Below, piece after piece: positions 1-7,340 of a DNA stretch of 35,042 bases. The DNA is from Bacteroidota bacterium. Its GTDB lineage: Bacteria > Bacteroidota > Bacteroidia > Chitinophagales > Chitinophagaceae. Every line of letters begins with the position of its first letter. Position 1 is the stretch's first letter. The stretch is from positions 1 through 35,042 of the forward strand of contig JABDHF010000022.1 in assembly GCA_013285595.1 (NCBI GenBank). Reading direction: 5' to 3'. The notes beneath the pieces are model-generated. The model was given only the letters and a program-made list of their open reading frames with translations. It was not told the DNA's origin and did no database searches. A program made the translations under genes and the position numbers.

Positions 1-483
1 TGTACTAGTCCAGGTTACTGTTTGCGGATTAATTAGGGAAGAAGAGGTATTGGCAAAGGTAATAATAGTGTATGCCGGCACATTGTCAAAAAAAGCGGAA
101 TCAAGAACATACAGATTACCTGATAATGCAACAGTCAGATCGGGGAAAGAGAGAGTACCCGCTTCATCTAAAATGCCACCACTCTTTAAATAGAAATTTC
201 CACCTATCGTTAATGTCCCACGCGGGCCATAAAACCTGGCATTGTCAATAATTAATGTACCACCTATGGCCAATGAAGACGTGCATGTCATTCCTGTTTG
301 AACAATAAAGGTATCCCCTGCATCTCCAAAAGTAGTGGGATGCACTCCTGTCGAGTCTGTGTTAGACCACCAGTTGATAAAATTGTTAGCATCGCTATCT
401 GAAGTATTTGAGGAATACCACGTAGCTGAAAAACCAGCAAATGCACAACAACAAAGAATTAACGATAAATAGATTTTTTTCAT
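1..483 (-). CDS. Secreted protein of unknown function, N-terminal part (runs off the left edge)
   Basis: An open frame of 161 codons runs from an ATG at 483 to the window edge without a stop, so only the N-terminus is present. It begins with a typical signal peptide (MKKIYLSLILCCCAFAGFSA), so the product is exported. The mature part is rich in Gly, Ser, Thr and Asn. It has short recurring segments such as GGTLIIDNARF, RGTLTIGGNFY and ALSGNLYVLD, spaced like the rungs of a right-handed parallel beta-helix. Secreted Bacteroidota proteins of this look are often large adhesins or T9SS cargo with a C-terminal sorting domain, but that end lies outside the window, so this is inference. A TTTG/TAtgTTTG promoter lies about 70 bp upstream. 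No specific family is recognised. Confidence 0.8.
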   Translation of the reverse strand, partial: MKKIYLSLILCCCAFAGFSATWYSSNTSDSDANNFINWWSNTDSTGVHPTTFGDAGDTFIVQTGMTCTSSLAIGGTLIIDNARFYGPRGTLTIGGNFYLKSGGILDEAGTLSFPDLTVALSGNLYVLDSAFFDNVPAYTIITFANTSSSLINPQTVTWTST

Positions 484-859
484 GGACGAGTTTTTTATTT
501 AATACAGTTCAATAACACAAAATAAAAATATAAGCAATAGCATACCAGCCCAAACATAGGCGGGAACGCTATTTCGCGGCCAAAAATACGACCAATTCCT
601 TACAAAAATAGCTTTTGCAAAAAATTACAGGATGTTAAAATTACCCCAAATCGCTCTTGCTTTCTAATGGGCAAAACGATAACATCAGCATCCTGGAGAT
701 TATTGTGGCCGTTGAAGAGGGCTATTGTTTTCTATCTGTTAAACACACTATTCTAAAAACAAAGACGATTGCACAAACCAAAGAAATATGTATCTTGTAT
801 CGCTTTTCATACCTATCCCCAGGAGAAGCATCTTTATAAATTTTTTTATTAAAAGTTTT
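484..859. other. Gene-free divergent intergenic region
   Basis: This 376 bp AT-rich spacer separates the minus-strand secreted protein from the plus-strand RRM gene. It contains the minus-strand promoter at 551-584 and further TATTTTTG sequences on the minus strand (581-588, 603-610) that could be alternative -7 elements. I see no convincing plus-strand TAnnTTTG element for the RRM gene and no hairpin terminator. A 60-codon frame at 657-839 shows no recognisable protein features and is not called. Confidence 0.6.
551..584 (-). promoter_or_regulatory. Bacteroidota-type promoter for the left-edge secreted protein
   Basis: On the minus strand a TTTG (-33 element, 581-584) and a perfect TAnnTTTG (TATGTTTG, -7 element, 551-558) are separated by 22 nt, within the usual range for the Bacteroidota primary sigma factor. 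Transcription would start near 545, giving a 5' leader of about 60 nt before the ATG at 483. Confidence 0.5.
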
Positions 860-1261
860 ATGAATCTTTTTGTAGGAAATCTGAATCCTGAAACCGTTAC
901 CACTAATCTGCGCCAGTTATTTTCAGAATTTGGCGAGATCGTTTCAGCGAAGATAATTATTGACAATGCTACCGGCATGTCGCGCGGTTTCGGCTTTGTG
1001 GAAATGGCAGACCGGTTTCATGCTTTTGATGCCATTGATAACCTCGATGCCACTTTCTTCGAAGGAAACATAATATCCGTGAAAGAGGCCAAGCAAAATA
1101 ACACCAAAGGCGGTGGCGGTAATGCCGGCAAACGGCCATTCAAGCCAAGAACACCGCGCCCGGGCGGTACTAGTTTCAATAATAACAGGGATAGTAACTT
1201 CAACAGTAACAGGGATAACAATACCAGGGACAACAACCGCGACTCCGGTACCAAGTATTGA
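860..1261 (+). CDS. RRM-domain RNA-binding protein
   Basis: A 133-residue protein with one RNA recognition motif followed by a disordered tail. Both RNA-contact motifs are present: RNP2 as LFVGNL (residues 3-8) and RNP1 as RGFGFVEM (42-49), with the usual beta-alpha-beta spacing to about residue 77. Residues 80-133 are low complexity, first Gly/Lys/Arg/Pro-rich and then repeats of Asn-Asn-Arg-Asp, encoded by an imperfect DNA repeat around aacaGGGAtaacaa (about 1184-1245). The ATG at 860 is chosen because the RRM begins immediately after it; an upstream in-frame ATG at 788 would add 24 residues with no domain. Single-RRM proteins with such tails are common in Bacteroidota, where some act as global post-transcriptional regulators and the phylum generally lacks Hfq. 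The RNA targets are unknown. The gene stands alone and converges with the kinase gene downstream. Confidence 0.93.
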   Translation: MNLFVGNLNPETVTTNLRQLFSEFGEIVSAKIIIDNATGMSRGFGFVEMADRFHAFDAIDNLDATFFEGNIISVKEAKQNNTKGGGGNAGKRPFKPRTPRPGGTSFNNNRDSNFNSNRDNNTRDNNRDSGTKY

Positions 1262-1306
1262 TCTTTAGCTACCTTCCCCCAAAAACGTGATCTTATTTTA
1301 CAGCCG

Positions 1307-4237
1307 TTAGGTAATGGGTATATTAATGGTTACCACCGTCCATTGCTGGCTCCCATTATTATCTTTCACCTCATCAATGCTAAAGGTGATTTCTTTATTT
1401 TGAATAACGCTCAGCTGCTTTATCCGCTTCTTAATATTTTCCAGCCCATACGACTCATGTGGTGAGTCTGTTTTGTTCTGCGATGCGCTCAGCCCTATTC
1501 CATTATCCTTCACTTCTATGTGTAAGACACCTTTTGTCTCATAAACATTTATATAAATAAACCCCTCTACAGACCCCAGTGGCAATATGCCATGCTTTAT
1601 TGAGTTTTCCACCAGTGGCTGCACCAGCAGTGGCGGTATCATTATTTCAGAAAGGTCTATGTCCCGGCTTATGTTTATAGAGTAGTTCAGCAAGTCTTTA
1701 AACCGCAATTTCTCCAGCAGCAGGTAATTACCCACCAGGTCTATCTCTTTTTGCAGCGGTATCAGCTCTTTCGATATGTTGTGCATATTCTGCCGTATCA
1801 GGTCTGCAAACACCCTCAGGTATTCATTGGCAGCCAGCTTATCATTCCGGTTTACCAGGCCCTGCACATTGTTAAGCGTATTAAAAATAAAATGGGGGTT
1901 CATCAATGCATTAAGCGCAGTATACTCCGATCTCATAAACCTTTTTTCAGACTCGTGTATTCTTTCTTTTTTGCGAAGGATATATACTATCCTATACCGT
2001 ATTAAAGTACCTATAATAGCAACCGACAAGCATACAATTAAAATGATAAACCACAGCGACGCCCAGAATGGCCGCAGGATACGCAGGGTATACATAATAG
2101 GCGTACTAAATTCGCTCGCTATGGTTTTGGCCCTGATCTTTATCACATAAGTACCATACTCAGGGTTCACAAAATTTATTTCCTCACCCTTCACATCCTG
2201 CCAGTTGTCCTGGTTATTTTTAGATACCGAATACTGGTAAGTTATCTCCTTCCCGCTAAACGAAAGCGTAGAAAAAGATATACTGAAATTCTTCGATTCC
2301 CTAAACGGCAGCGCCAGCCCATCCTGTATGGGGTATATCCTTTTCTCGGTCTTCAAAAAACTAAAAAATACTTTGGGCGGGGCTGGCTTCAATAATAATG
2401 TGTTGATAGGAATAGACGTTACAGATCCATTCTTAAAAAAATAACAATTTTCATCATCTGCACACACAGACTCCGCCTGCAGCGGAATGTATGGATTCTC
2501 AATAACAGCCACAGATATCTTCTTTGCCGACTTTTCTGCATTTATCGTCAATACCCTGTAAAAGTTGTTAGTGCTGATGAGTATATGGTTAGTGTCAAGT
2601 TGGTAAAATTTATCCCAGATACAGTTTTGAGGTGGTATAGAGTCCACCCATATATCCTTATCTACGTTTCCATATATCAGCAGCTGGTTCGAATGGGTGT
2701 AGCCTATCAGGTGCCCGTCGTAAAAGTTAAAATATTTTAGCGGTATCTTTTTAAACTGTGATTGCAGCACACCGTGCCCGTCAATTATTTTATAAAAGTT
2801 ATTGATGGTAGAATACCATATAGAATTGTTCTTGTCTTTAGCCATGCAAAAGATCCGTTCGGCATGCGCCATGTCATTCACCACACTAGTAAACTTGTCG
2901 CCTATCTCTTCACCCTCTTTTATTTTGTCATAGTCCACGGTCATTATCCTGGCCCTGTTTTGTATATATACACTATTGCCAGCCGCCAGCACATTCTTTA
3001 TACCGCTCACAAGCCTTTGGTTAGCATATCTCTTTATGTTTTGCTTTCCGGCAAGCACATTATCTAACACTATATTATCGTTATTAAAAAAGCTGTAGTA
3101 TTTACAATTATCATCCAGATAGTATCCTGGTTCCTCGGCACGTTCATTGCCATTATATCTGCCGTAATTAAACACGCATCTCGCAGCTCCCCCGTCCAGG
3201 CAATACAGATTATTATTCTCCGTCGTAAAAAAAACATGGTTATTCCTGACACAGCTGTACAGTATGTGCGATTCATAAATGTTCTTCAATAATCTTGTAC
3301 TAAGAAAAGATTGATCAAGGCTGAATACACCATTATTCAGCGTGCAGGCCCAGTAGTTCCCCACATTATCCTGGTTCACACAAGCCACATTGTTGCCATT
3401 AAGTATGCTCACGCTATCGTTAATATCAAGACAATTATTGTAAGAGCAAAATACATTATTGCCATCAGAGTATACCCTGTGCAGTAAGCGGTTACTAATA
3501 GGGTGTTTCTTGAACCCACCTATTATATTCATTTCACCGGAGAAGATAAACTGGTCGTTGTAGAAGTATTGTTTGTTTTGCAGCGGAGATATGTGCAGGT
3601 TGCCATAGTAGTTTTTATCCACCCCGGTCACCTCGCAGTTATCGTTTATATAGATGGTGCTGTCGCTGCAAAAAACTTTATAGCCGCCTCTTAGCAGCTT
3701 GGATATATACAGGTAGAAAAACGGCTTATTAATAAAGTACTTATTGTCCAGGTTCAGCAGGCTTATTTCGTTCCTGTTTATATTCAGGAAGATGCTGTTT
3801 TCCTTAAAGCAGATAGTTACCGATCTGTCTCTTTCCAGGTGCACCGACGTTACAAACGAATTTTTGAACGGCAGCATAAGAAACGGCGTATTGGCTGCAC
3901 TGTGAAAGGTATCGTCCTTATAATAGCAAAGCTCCCCGTTATAAGTACCAAACCACAACCGCCCATAACTGTCTTCCTGCGAAAAAAATATCTCGTTATC
4001 CGGCAGTCCGTTAAACGTAGTGAATTTTTCGAACCGAATACCATTATACCTCGCTATTCCCTTGTCCGATGCGAACCACAAAAACCCCTTATCGTCTCTG
4101 TATACATCGTAGATATTATTGCTGGGCAATCCCTCCTCAATAGTATAGTGAAGCATAGGAAATTCCTGGCCCGATACTGCGCTCCGGGAAAATAATAAAA
4201 CACACAAAATGAAGCAAATAAATAATGACTTACTCAT
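1307..4237 (-). CDS. LytS/YpdA-type sensor histidine kinase with beta-propeller sensor
   Basis: A 976-residue membrane sensor kinase. A signal peptide is followed by about 700 residues of periplasmic sensor with two-component-regulator propeller repeats (DDKGFLWFASDKGIARYNG, SYGRLWFGTYNGELCYY). Next come a Y_Y_Y-like Ig domain (EINFVNPEYGTYVIKIRAKT), one transmembrane helix (FWASLWFIILIVCLSVAIIG), and a cytoplasmic kinase. The kinase is of the His_kinase/LytS class: the phospho-acceptor His sits in NPHFIFNTLN near residue 782, the N box is VENSIKHG, the G1 box is DNGIGL, and GLENIKKRI follows. The ATG at 4237 overlaps the response-regulator stop by 8 bp (ATGAGTAA) and puts a Lys directly before the hydrophobic core. 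An ATG at 4249 would add four residues and is the alternative. It presumably phosphorylates the LytTR regulator encoded just upstream. The signal sensed is unknown. Confidence 0.93.
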   Translation of the reverse strand: MSKSLFICFILCVLLFSRSAVSGQEFPMLHYTIEEGLPSNNIYDVYRDDKGFLWFASDKGIARYNGIRFEKFTTFNGLPDNEIFFSQEDSYGRLWFGTYNGELCYYKDDTFHSAANTPFLMLPFKNSFVTSVHLERDRSVTICFKENSIFLNINRNEISLLNLDNKYFINKPFFYLYISKLLRGGYKVFCSDSTIYINDNCEVTGVDKNYYGNLHISPLQNKQYFYNDQFIFSGEMNIIGGFKKHPISNRLLHRVYSDGNNVFCSYNNCLDINDSVSILNGNNVACVNQDNVGNYWACTLNNGVFSLDQSFLSTRLLKNIYESHILYSCVRNNHVFFTTENNNLYCLDGGAARCVFNYGRYNGNERAEEPGYYLDDNCKYYSFFNNDNIVLDNVLAGKQNIKRYANQRLVSGIKNVLAAGNSVYIQNRARIMTVDYDKIKEGEEIGDKFTSVVNDMAHAERIFCMAKDKNNSIWYSTINNFYKIIDGHGVLQSQFKKIPLKYFNFYDGHLIGYTHSNQLLIYGNVDKDIWVDSIPPQNCIWDKFYQLDTNHILISTNNFYRVLTINAEKSAKKISVAVIENPYIPLQAESVCADDENCYFFKNGSVTSIPINTLLLKPAPPKVFFSFLKTEKRIYPIQDGLALPFRESKNFSISFSTLSFSGKEITYQYSVSKNNQDNWQDVKGEEINFVNPEYGTYVIKIRAKTIASEFSTPIMYTLRILRPFWASLWFIILIVCLSVAIIGTLIRYRIVYILRKKERIHESEKRFMRSEYTALNALMNPHFIFNTLNNVQGLVNRNDKLAANEYLRVFADLIRQNMHNISKELIPLQKEIDLVGNYLLLEKLRFKDLLNYSINISRDIDLSEIMIPPLLVQPLVENSIKHGILPLGSVEGFIYINVYETKGVLHIEVKDNGIGLSASQNKTDSPHESYGLENIKKRIKQLSVIQNKEITFSIDEVKDNNGSQQWTVVTINIPIT

Positions 4238-5033
4238 GGTAATAATCATTACTCTTTAAAAACTGCAGCAGTGGCGCATAGCGTCGCCTGCTTATAGGCA
4301 ACGTATAAATATCCCGTATCACCACCTGGCTATATTCATCCTTCAGTATCTTCTTCACATGAATACAGTTGATCAGGTAAGACTTATGGATCCTGTAGAA
4401 AATGTCGGCCGGCATCAGCTCTTCATAATCCGTAAGCGAGCCACTCAAGGTGATCTCTTTGATTTCGCTGCCCTTCAAGAATAAGATGCGCACATAGCTG
4501 CCCTGTGCCTCTACAAAATAAATATTCCTGAATTCTACTACCTCTATGCTATTGCTGTCTTTGAGCGTTATCTTTTGGCCTTTTATCTTGTTGCTTACCT
4601 GGTTCGATATTTCCGCGTACGAAACACTGTTTTCAGACAGTATACTTTTATACCTGATCTTTTCCTTCAGTTTGTGCACCGCCTGGTTTAGCTCAGTAAT
4701 GCTTATAGGCTTTAAAATATAGTCCACCGCATTCAGCTTAAATGCCTTCACTGCATATTCATCATAAGCAGTAACAAATATCACCTCGAAATTGAAAGGC
4801 GCTATCCGCTCCAGGAAGTGAAAGGCATTTTCATTTGGCATCTCTATGTCCAGGAACACTGCAGCTGGGGCCGCCTTTGCTATCGCTGCTTCAGCGTCTC
4901 TTGTGTTATTGGCAATGCCTACTATGTTTATGTCTTTATCCACATACTCATTCAGTATATGTTGCAGATTTGCACAGGCCTCCATTTCATCATCTACAAT
5001 AAGCACATTCAGCGGTACATGGTCCCCGGGCAT
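4230..5033 (-). CDS. LytTR-family response regulator
   Basis: A 267-residue cytoplasmic transcription factor and first gene of a two-component operon. The receiver domain (about 8-125) has the acidic pair D14/D15, phospho-acceptor D62 (AVFLDIEMP), T88 (IFVTAYDEYAV) and K108 (YILKPIS), so all catalytic residues are intact. The LytTR DNA-binding domain (about 155-260) shows IYFVEAQGSYVRI, FYRIHKSYLIN and LPISRRRY, which are typical. The only plausible start is the ATG at 5033, since no other ATG lies in frame upstream. The gene overlaps the kinase by 8 bp, implying translational coupling and a cognate pair. LytTR regulators usually bind paired direct repeats; I could not identify such a site in the 130 bp upstream. 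The target genes cannot be read from the window. Confidence 0.95.
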   Translation of the reverse strand: MPGDHVPLNVLIVDDEMEACANLQHILNEYVDKDINIVGIANNTRDAEAAIAKAAPAAVFLDIEMPNENAFHFLERIAPFNFEVIFVTAYDEYAVKAFKLNAVDYILKPISITELNQAVHKLKEKIRYKSILSENSVSYAEISNQVSNKIKGQKITLKDSNSIEVVEFRNIYFVEAQGSYVRILFLKGSEIKEITLSGSLTDYEELMPADIFYRIHKSYLINCIHVKKILKDEYSQVVIRDIYTLPISRRRYAPLLQFLKSNDYYHE

Positions 5034-5164
5034 AAGTATGGCTTTAGCTCTTAGATTCTTTTTCTTACAACGGATAGTTTTCTGCTGTTAGCGTTACTTA
5101 AAGATAACAAAAAGATGCTATTAACATAACGATTATGCTACGCAATTAATTACTGAGATCGTAA

Positions 5165-6142
5165 TTACATTCCCTTAAAATAATCTACAGTAAGTTTTAG
5201 CCCATCCAGGAAATGTTGCGTAGGCTCATAGCCTAGTAATTGGCGGGCTTTTGATATGTCGGCCAGCGAATCCCGTATGTCTCCGGAGCGGGCCTCCCTG
5301 TAGGTAGGGCTATGCTCTATAGCCAGCATTTCGCGGATGGCATTGAATAAAAAATTAACAGAGAATTTGTCGCCCACAGCCACATTATATGCCTGCCCGA
5401 AGGCATCGCCATTAGTGGCCAGCATCGCCCTGATATTTGCCTGCACTGCATTCTCTACATAGGTAAAATCGCGTGTCTGCTCCCCATCTCCATTTATATA
5501 CACAGGGGTCTGCTTTAAGATACCGCTTACAAACAAAGGGATCACCGCAGCATAAGGCCCGTCAGGGTCTTGCCTTGGCCCAAACACATTGAAGTAGCGC
5601 AGCCCCACTACCTTCATGCCATATAAATTGCCAAACACAGCTGCGTATAGTTCATTGGCTTTTTTAGTCACTGCGTAAGGAGATAGCAGGTTCCCCGTCC
5701 GCTCTTCTTTTTTAGGAAGATTAGGCTCATCTCCATATACCGAAGATGAAGAAGCGTACACAAATGTTTTCACACCGGCATTTTTAGCAGCAGTGATCAT
5801 GTTTACAAAGCCGCTCACATTTACTTCATTACTGGTCACGGGGTCTTTTACTGAGCGCGGCACAGAGCCAAGCGCAGCCTGGTGGGTTACATGGTCTATA
5901 TTTTCGCATGCGCGCTCGCAGGTATCCATATCCCGTATATCACCATCAAAAAATTCATAATTGCCATGGTCATGAAACATTGCCACATTCTTTGCCGAAC
6001 CCGTAGACAGGTTATCAAGCACGCGCACGCTACCCGCGCCATTGGCAAGCAGGTATTCCACGATATGCGACCCAATAAATCCTGCACCGCCGGTTACAAG
6101 AAATTTTTTGCCGAAAATGTCTTCAGTATGAAAAACAGGCAT
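5165..6142 (-). CDS. wbpP: WbpP-type UDP-N-acetylglucosamine 4-epimerase (NAD-dependent SDR)
   Basis: A 325-residue extended short-chain dehydrogenase/epimerase. The Rossmann motif GGAGFIG is at 18-24, a SSSSVYGDEP segment at 131-140, and the catalytic Tyr-x3-Lys is Y156/K160 in SPYAVTK. Stretches such as HQAALGSVPRS, LRYFNVFGPRQDP and YINGDGEQTRDF are as I remember WbpP-class enzymes, which interconvert UDP-GlcNAc and UDP-GalNAc (or their uronic acids) for surface polysaccharide synthesis. The exact sugar preference is inferred. An ATG at 6187 would extend the protein by 15 residues, but that start lies inside the intrinsic terminator of the preceding THX gene, so the ATG at 6142 is preferred. 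No other polysaccharide synthesis gene is adjacent, so this may serve a pathway encoded elsewhere. Confidence 0.9.
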   Translation of the reverse strand: MPVFHTEDIFGKKFLVTGGAGFIGSHIVEYLLANGAGSVRVLDNLSTGSAKNVAMFHDHGNYEFFDGDIRDMDTCERACENIDHVTHQAALGSVPRSVKDPVTSNEVNVSGFVNMITAAKNAGVKTFVYASSSSVYGDEPNLPKKEERTGNLLSPYAVTKKANELYAAVFGNLYGMKVVGLRYFNVFGPRQDPDGPYAAVIPLFVSGILKQTPVYINGDGEQTRDFTYVENAVQANIRAMLATNGDAFGQAYNVAVGDKFSVNFLFNAIREMLAIEHSPTYREARSGDIRDSLADISKARQLLGYEPTQHFLDGLKLTVDYFKGM

Positions 6143-6163
6143 ATGCTTCCAATTAGTTTTCAG

Positions 6164-6201
6164 TAAAAGAAAAAGACCGTCCATCATCAGGTACGGCCTT
6201 T
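6164..6201 (-). terminator. Intrinsic terminator after the THX gene
   Basis: Read on the minus strand, AAAGGCCGT (6193-6201) pairs with ACGGTCTTT (6172-6180) in a 9 bp stem with one G-U pair and a 12-nt loop, followed by TTTTCTTTT. It starts 19 bp past the THX stop. It overlaps the upstream possible start of the epimerase gene, which supports the shorter epimerase. Confidence 0.75.
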
Positions 6202-6219
6202 CATTTTCCAGGATATGTT

Positions 6220-6336
6220 TTAAGCCTTTTTCTCAGCCGTTACGATACGTCTTTTACCCGTCCGCGCAGAACGTTTTTTGCCAAAACTTCCTAATGTTAT
6301 TTTTCCGCGTTTGGTACGCTTATCACCTCTGCCCAT
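6220..6336 (-). CDS. thx: 30S ribosomal protein THX (bTHX)
   Basis: A 38-codon gene on the minus strand, ATG at 6336 and TAA at 6220, encoding a very basic peptide: MGRGDKRTKRGKITLGSFGK at the start and KRSARTGKRR in the middle. The MG[KR]GD..[ST][KR]RGKI..G..G pattern is that of the Thermus Thx / bacterial THX family, a short peptide bound in a cavity of the 30S head. The length is slightly above the Thermus protein because of a C-terminal extension ending AEKKA. It lies between the HU terminator and its own terminator, so it is a separate short cistron or is reached by readthrough from HU. No clear TAnnTTTG promoter is seen in the short gap. It is easily missed because of its size. Confidence 0.9.
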   Translation of the reverse strand: MGRGDKRTKRGKITLGSFGKKRSARTGKRRIVTAEKKA

Positions 6337-6365
6337 AATATTTTATTTGTTTTAAGATGCAAACA

Positions 6366-6399
6366 TAAAAAAAAGCAGGGAACTTTCCGCCCCCTGCTT
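6366..6399 (-). terminator. Intrinsic terminator after the HU gene
   Basis: On the minus strand AAGCAGGG (6392-6399) pairs perfectly with CCCTGCTT (6373-6380) across an 11-nt loop, followed by a run of T residues down to 6367. It lies about 20 bp past the HU stop codon. Confidence 0.85.
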
Positions 6400-6420
6400 C
6401 CTGTTTCTTTTGCGAAAAGA

Positions 6421-6702
6421 CTACTTTTTACCAGAAATCTTCGTAGAGAATTCCTTACCTGCTTTAAACTTAGGCACTTTGCGGGCTTTAATTTTAATAA
6501 CCGCGCCTGTTTGTGGGTTACGGCCATTACGCGCAGCACGCTCAGATACAGAGAATGTGCCAAATCCAACCAATGTTACTCGGTCGCCTTTTTTCAGCGA
6601 GGTAACAACTGAATTTGTGAAGGAATCCAGCGCATCATTTGCCTGCACTTTTGTAATGCCTGCATCCTTTGCAAGTTTGTCAATTAACTCTGCTTTGTTC
6701 AT
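6421..6702 (-). CDS. hup: HU family DNA-binding protein
   Basis: A 93-residue nucleoid protein of normal HU length. It has the N-terminal helical dimerisation part (MNKAELIDKLAKDAGITKVQ), VTLVGFGTFSV and the RNGRNPQTGAVIKI beta-arm, whose Arg-Asn-Pro tip intercalates DNA. HU compacts and bends DNA as a dimer. A strong promoter (6745-6775) and an intrinsic terminator (6366-6399) frame the gene, so it is probably a monocistronic, highly expressed unit. The leader is about 35 nt. This is a canonical HU, unlike the membrane-anchored HU-like SPOR protein encoded at 8332-9243. Confidence 0.97.
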   Translation of the reverse strand: MNKAELIDKLAKDAGITKVQANDALDSFTNSVVTSLKKGDRVTLVGFGTFSVSERAARNGRNPQTGAVIKIKARKVPKFKAGKEFSTKISGKK

Positions 6703-6744
6703 AAAGTTTGTTTTTCTTGTGAAATGATATTATTGAGGATAGAA

Positions 6745-6775
6745 CAAATATACTCACCTTTAGCACACTTCCAAA
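6745..6775 (-). promoter_or_regulatory. Strong Bacteroidota-type promoter for HU
   Basis: A minus-strand TTTG (6772-6775) and a perfect TATATTTG (6745-6752) are separated by 19 nt. The predicted start near 6738 gives a leader of about 35 nt to the HU ATG, which is AT-rich with no Shine-Dalgarno sequence. Confidence 0.75.
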
Positions 6776-6936
6776 CACTCTTTATAATTATTTTTCGCCC
6801 CAAAACCCTTGCCTGAAGCCGGTTTCCACATTTAATTCACATTTTTACGCTCCCTAAAAAAAGCTCCCCGTCCTGTAACCCGCCATGGTGCTGCTTTTTG
6901 AAATATTGGCAAGAAATTTGCTGTAGGGTCAATCGC

Positions 6937-6952
6937 CTGTAACCCTTTACAG
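6937..6952 (-). terminator. Hairpin after the DUF4286 gene, weak terminator candidate
   Basis: A perfect 6 bp inverted repeat (CTGTAA / TTACAG, 4-nt loop) lies 12 bp past the DUF4286 stop, at the end of the long receptor-to-DUF4286 gene train. It lacks a U-tract on the minus strand. The word ctgtaaccc recurs at 6875-6883, so it may instead belong to a small repeat cluster. Confidence 0.3.
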
Positions 6953-6963
6953 CACTGCATTTG

Positions 6964-7266
6964 TCACACAATTTCCATCAGCGTGCGGAATGCAATGAAT
7001 TTGCTCCCAAAAAGCTTAAATGACTCTGCACGAAACCCCTCGGCATATTCATCAATGTACCGGTTATAATGCCCTATTTCTTCGCAGGAGTATTGCGCAA
7101 TGAACGTCAGCCCATCAGCTTCATCCTGCTCCAGCAGCCTGCACAATCGGCAATCAATAAATAGGCCCGTACCCATCAGCGCTGGCATATGAGTGGCCTT
7201 CATCCATTCCATCCACGCATCACTAATATCCGTGTCTACTTTTAGTGTCACATTGTATATGATCAT
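6964..7266 (-). CDS. DUF4286 family protein
   Basis: A 100-residue soluble protein opening MIIYNVTLKVDTDISDAWME and containing WMKATHMPALMGTGLF and SKFIAFRTLMEIV, the pattern I associate with DUF4286, a small ferredoxin-like-fold family of Bacteroidota with no established function. The ATG at 7266 begins exactly at the conserved MIIYN. It follows rsgA on the same strand after a 74 bp gap, so it may be cotranscribed. No catalytic residues can be proposed. Confidence 0.85.
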   Translation of the reverse strand: MIIYNVTLKVDTDISDAWMEWMKATHMPALMGTGLFIDCRLCRLLEQDEADGLTFIAQYSCEEIGHYNRYIDEYAEGFRAESFKLFGSKFIAFRTLMEIV

Positions 7267-7340
7267 ACAGGTTATTTTAAATCCTCAAAATGCATCCTAA
7301 ACACCCACACAACAATCCAAATTCCCAATTCCACAAAAAG

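Noticed and set aside
657-839. 60-codon plus-strand frame upstream of the RRM gene
   Set aside because: No family, no promoter or ribosome-binding signal, and it overlaps the frame extension of the RRM gene.
1751-4195. Plus-strand frames of 60 to 124 codons opposite the sensor kinase
   Set aside because: The minus-strand kinase has intact domains through this whole stretch; the antisense translations show no domain pattern.
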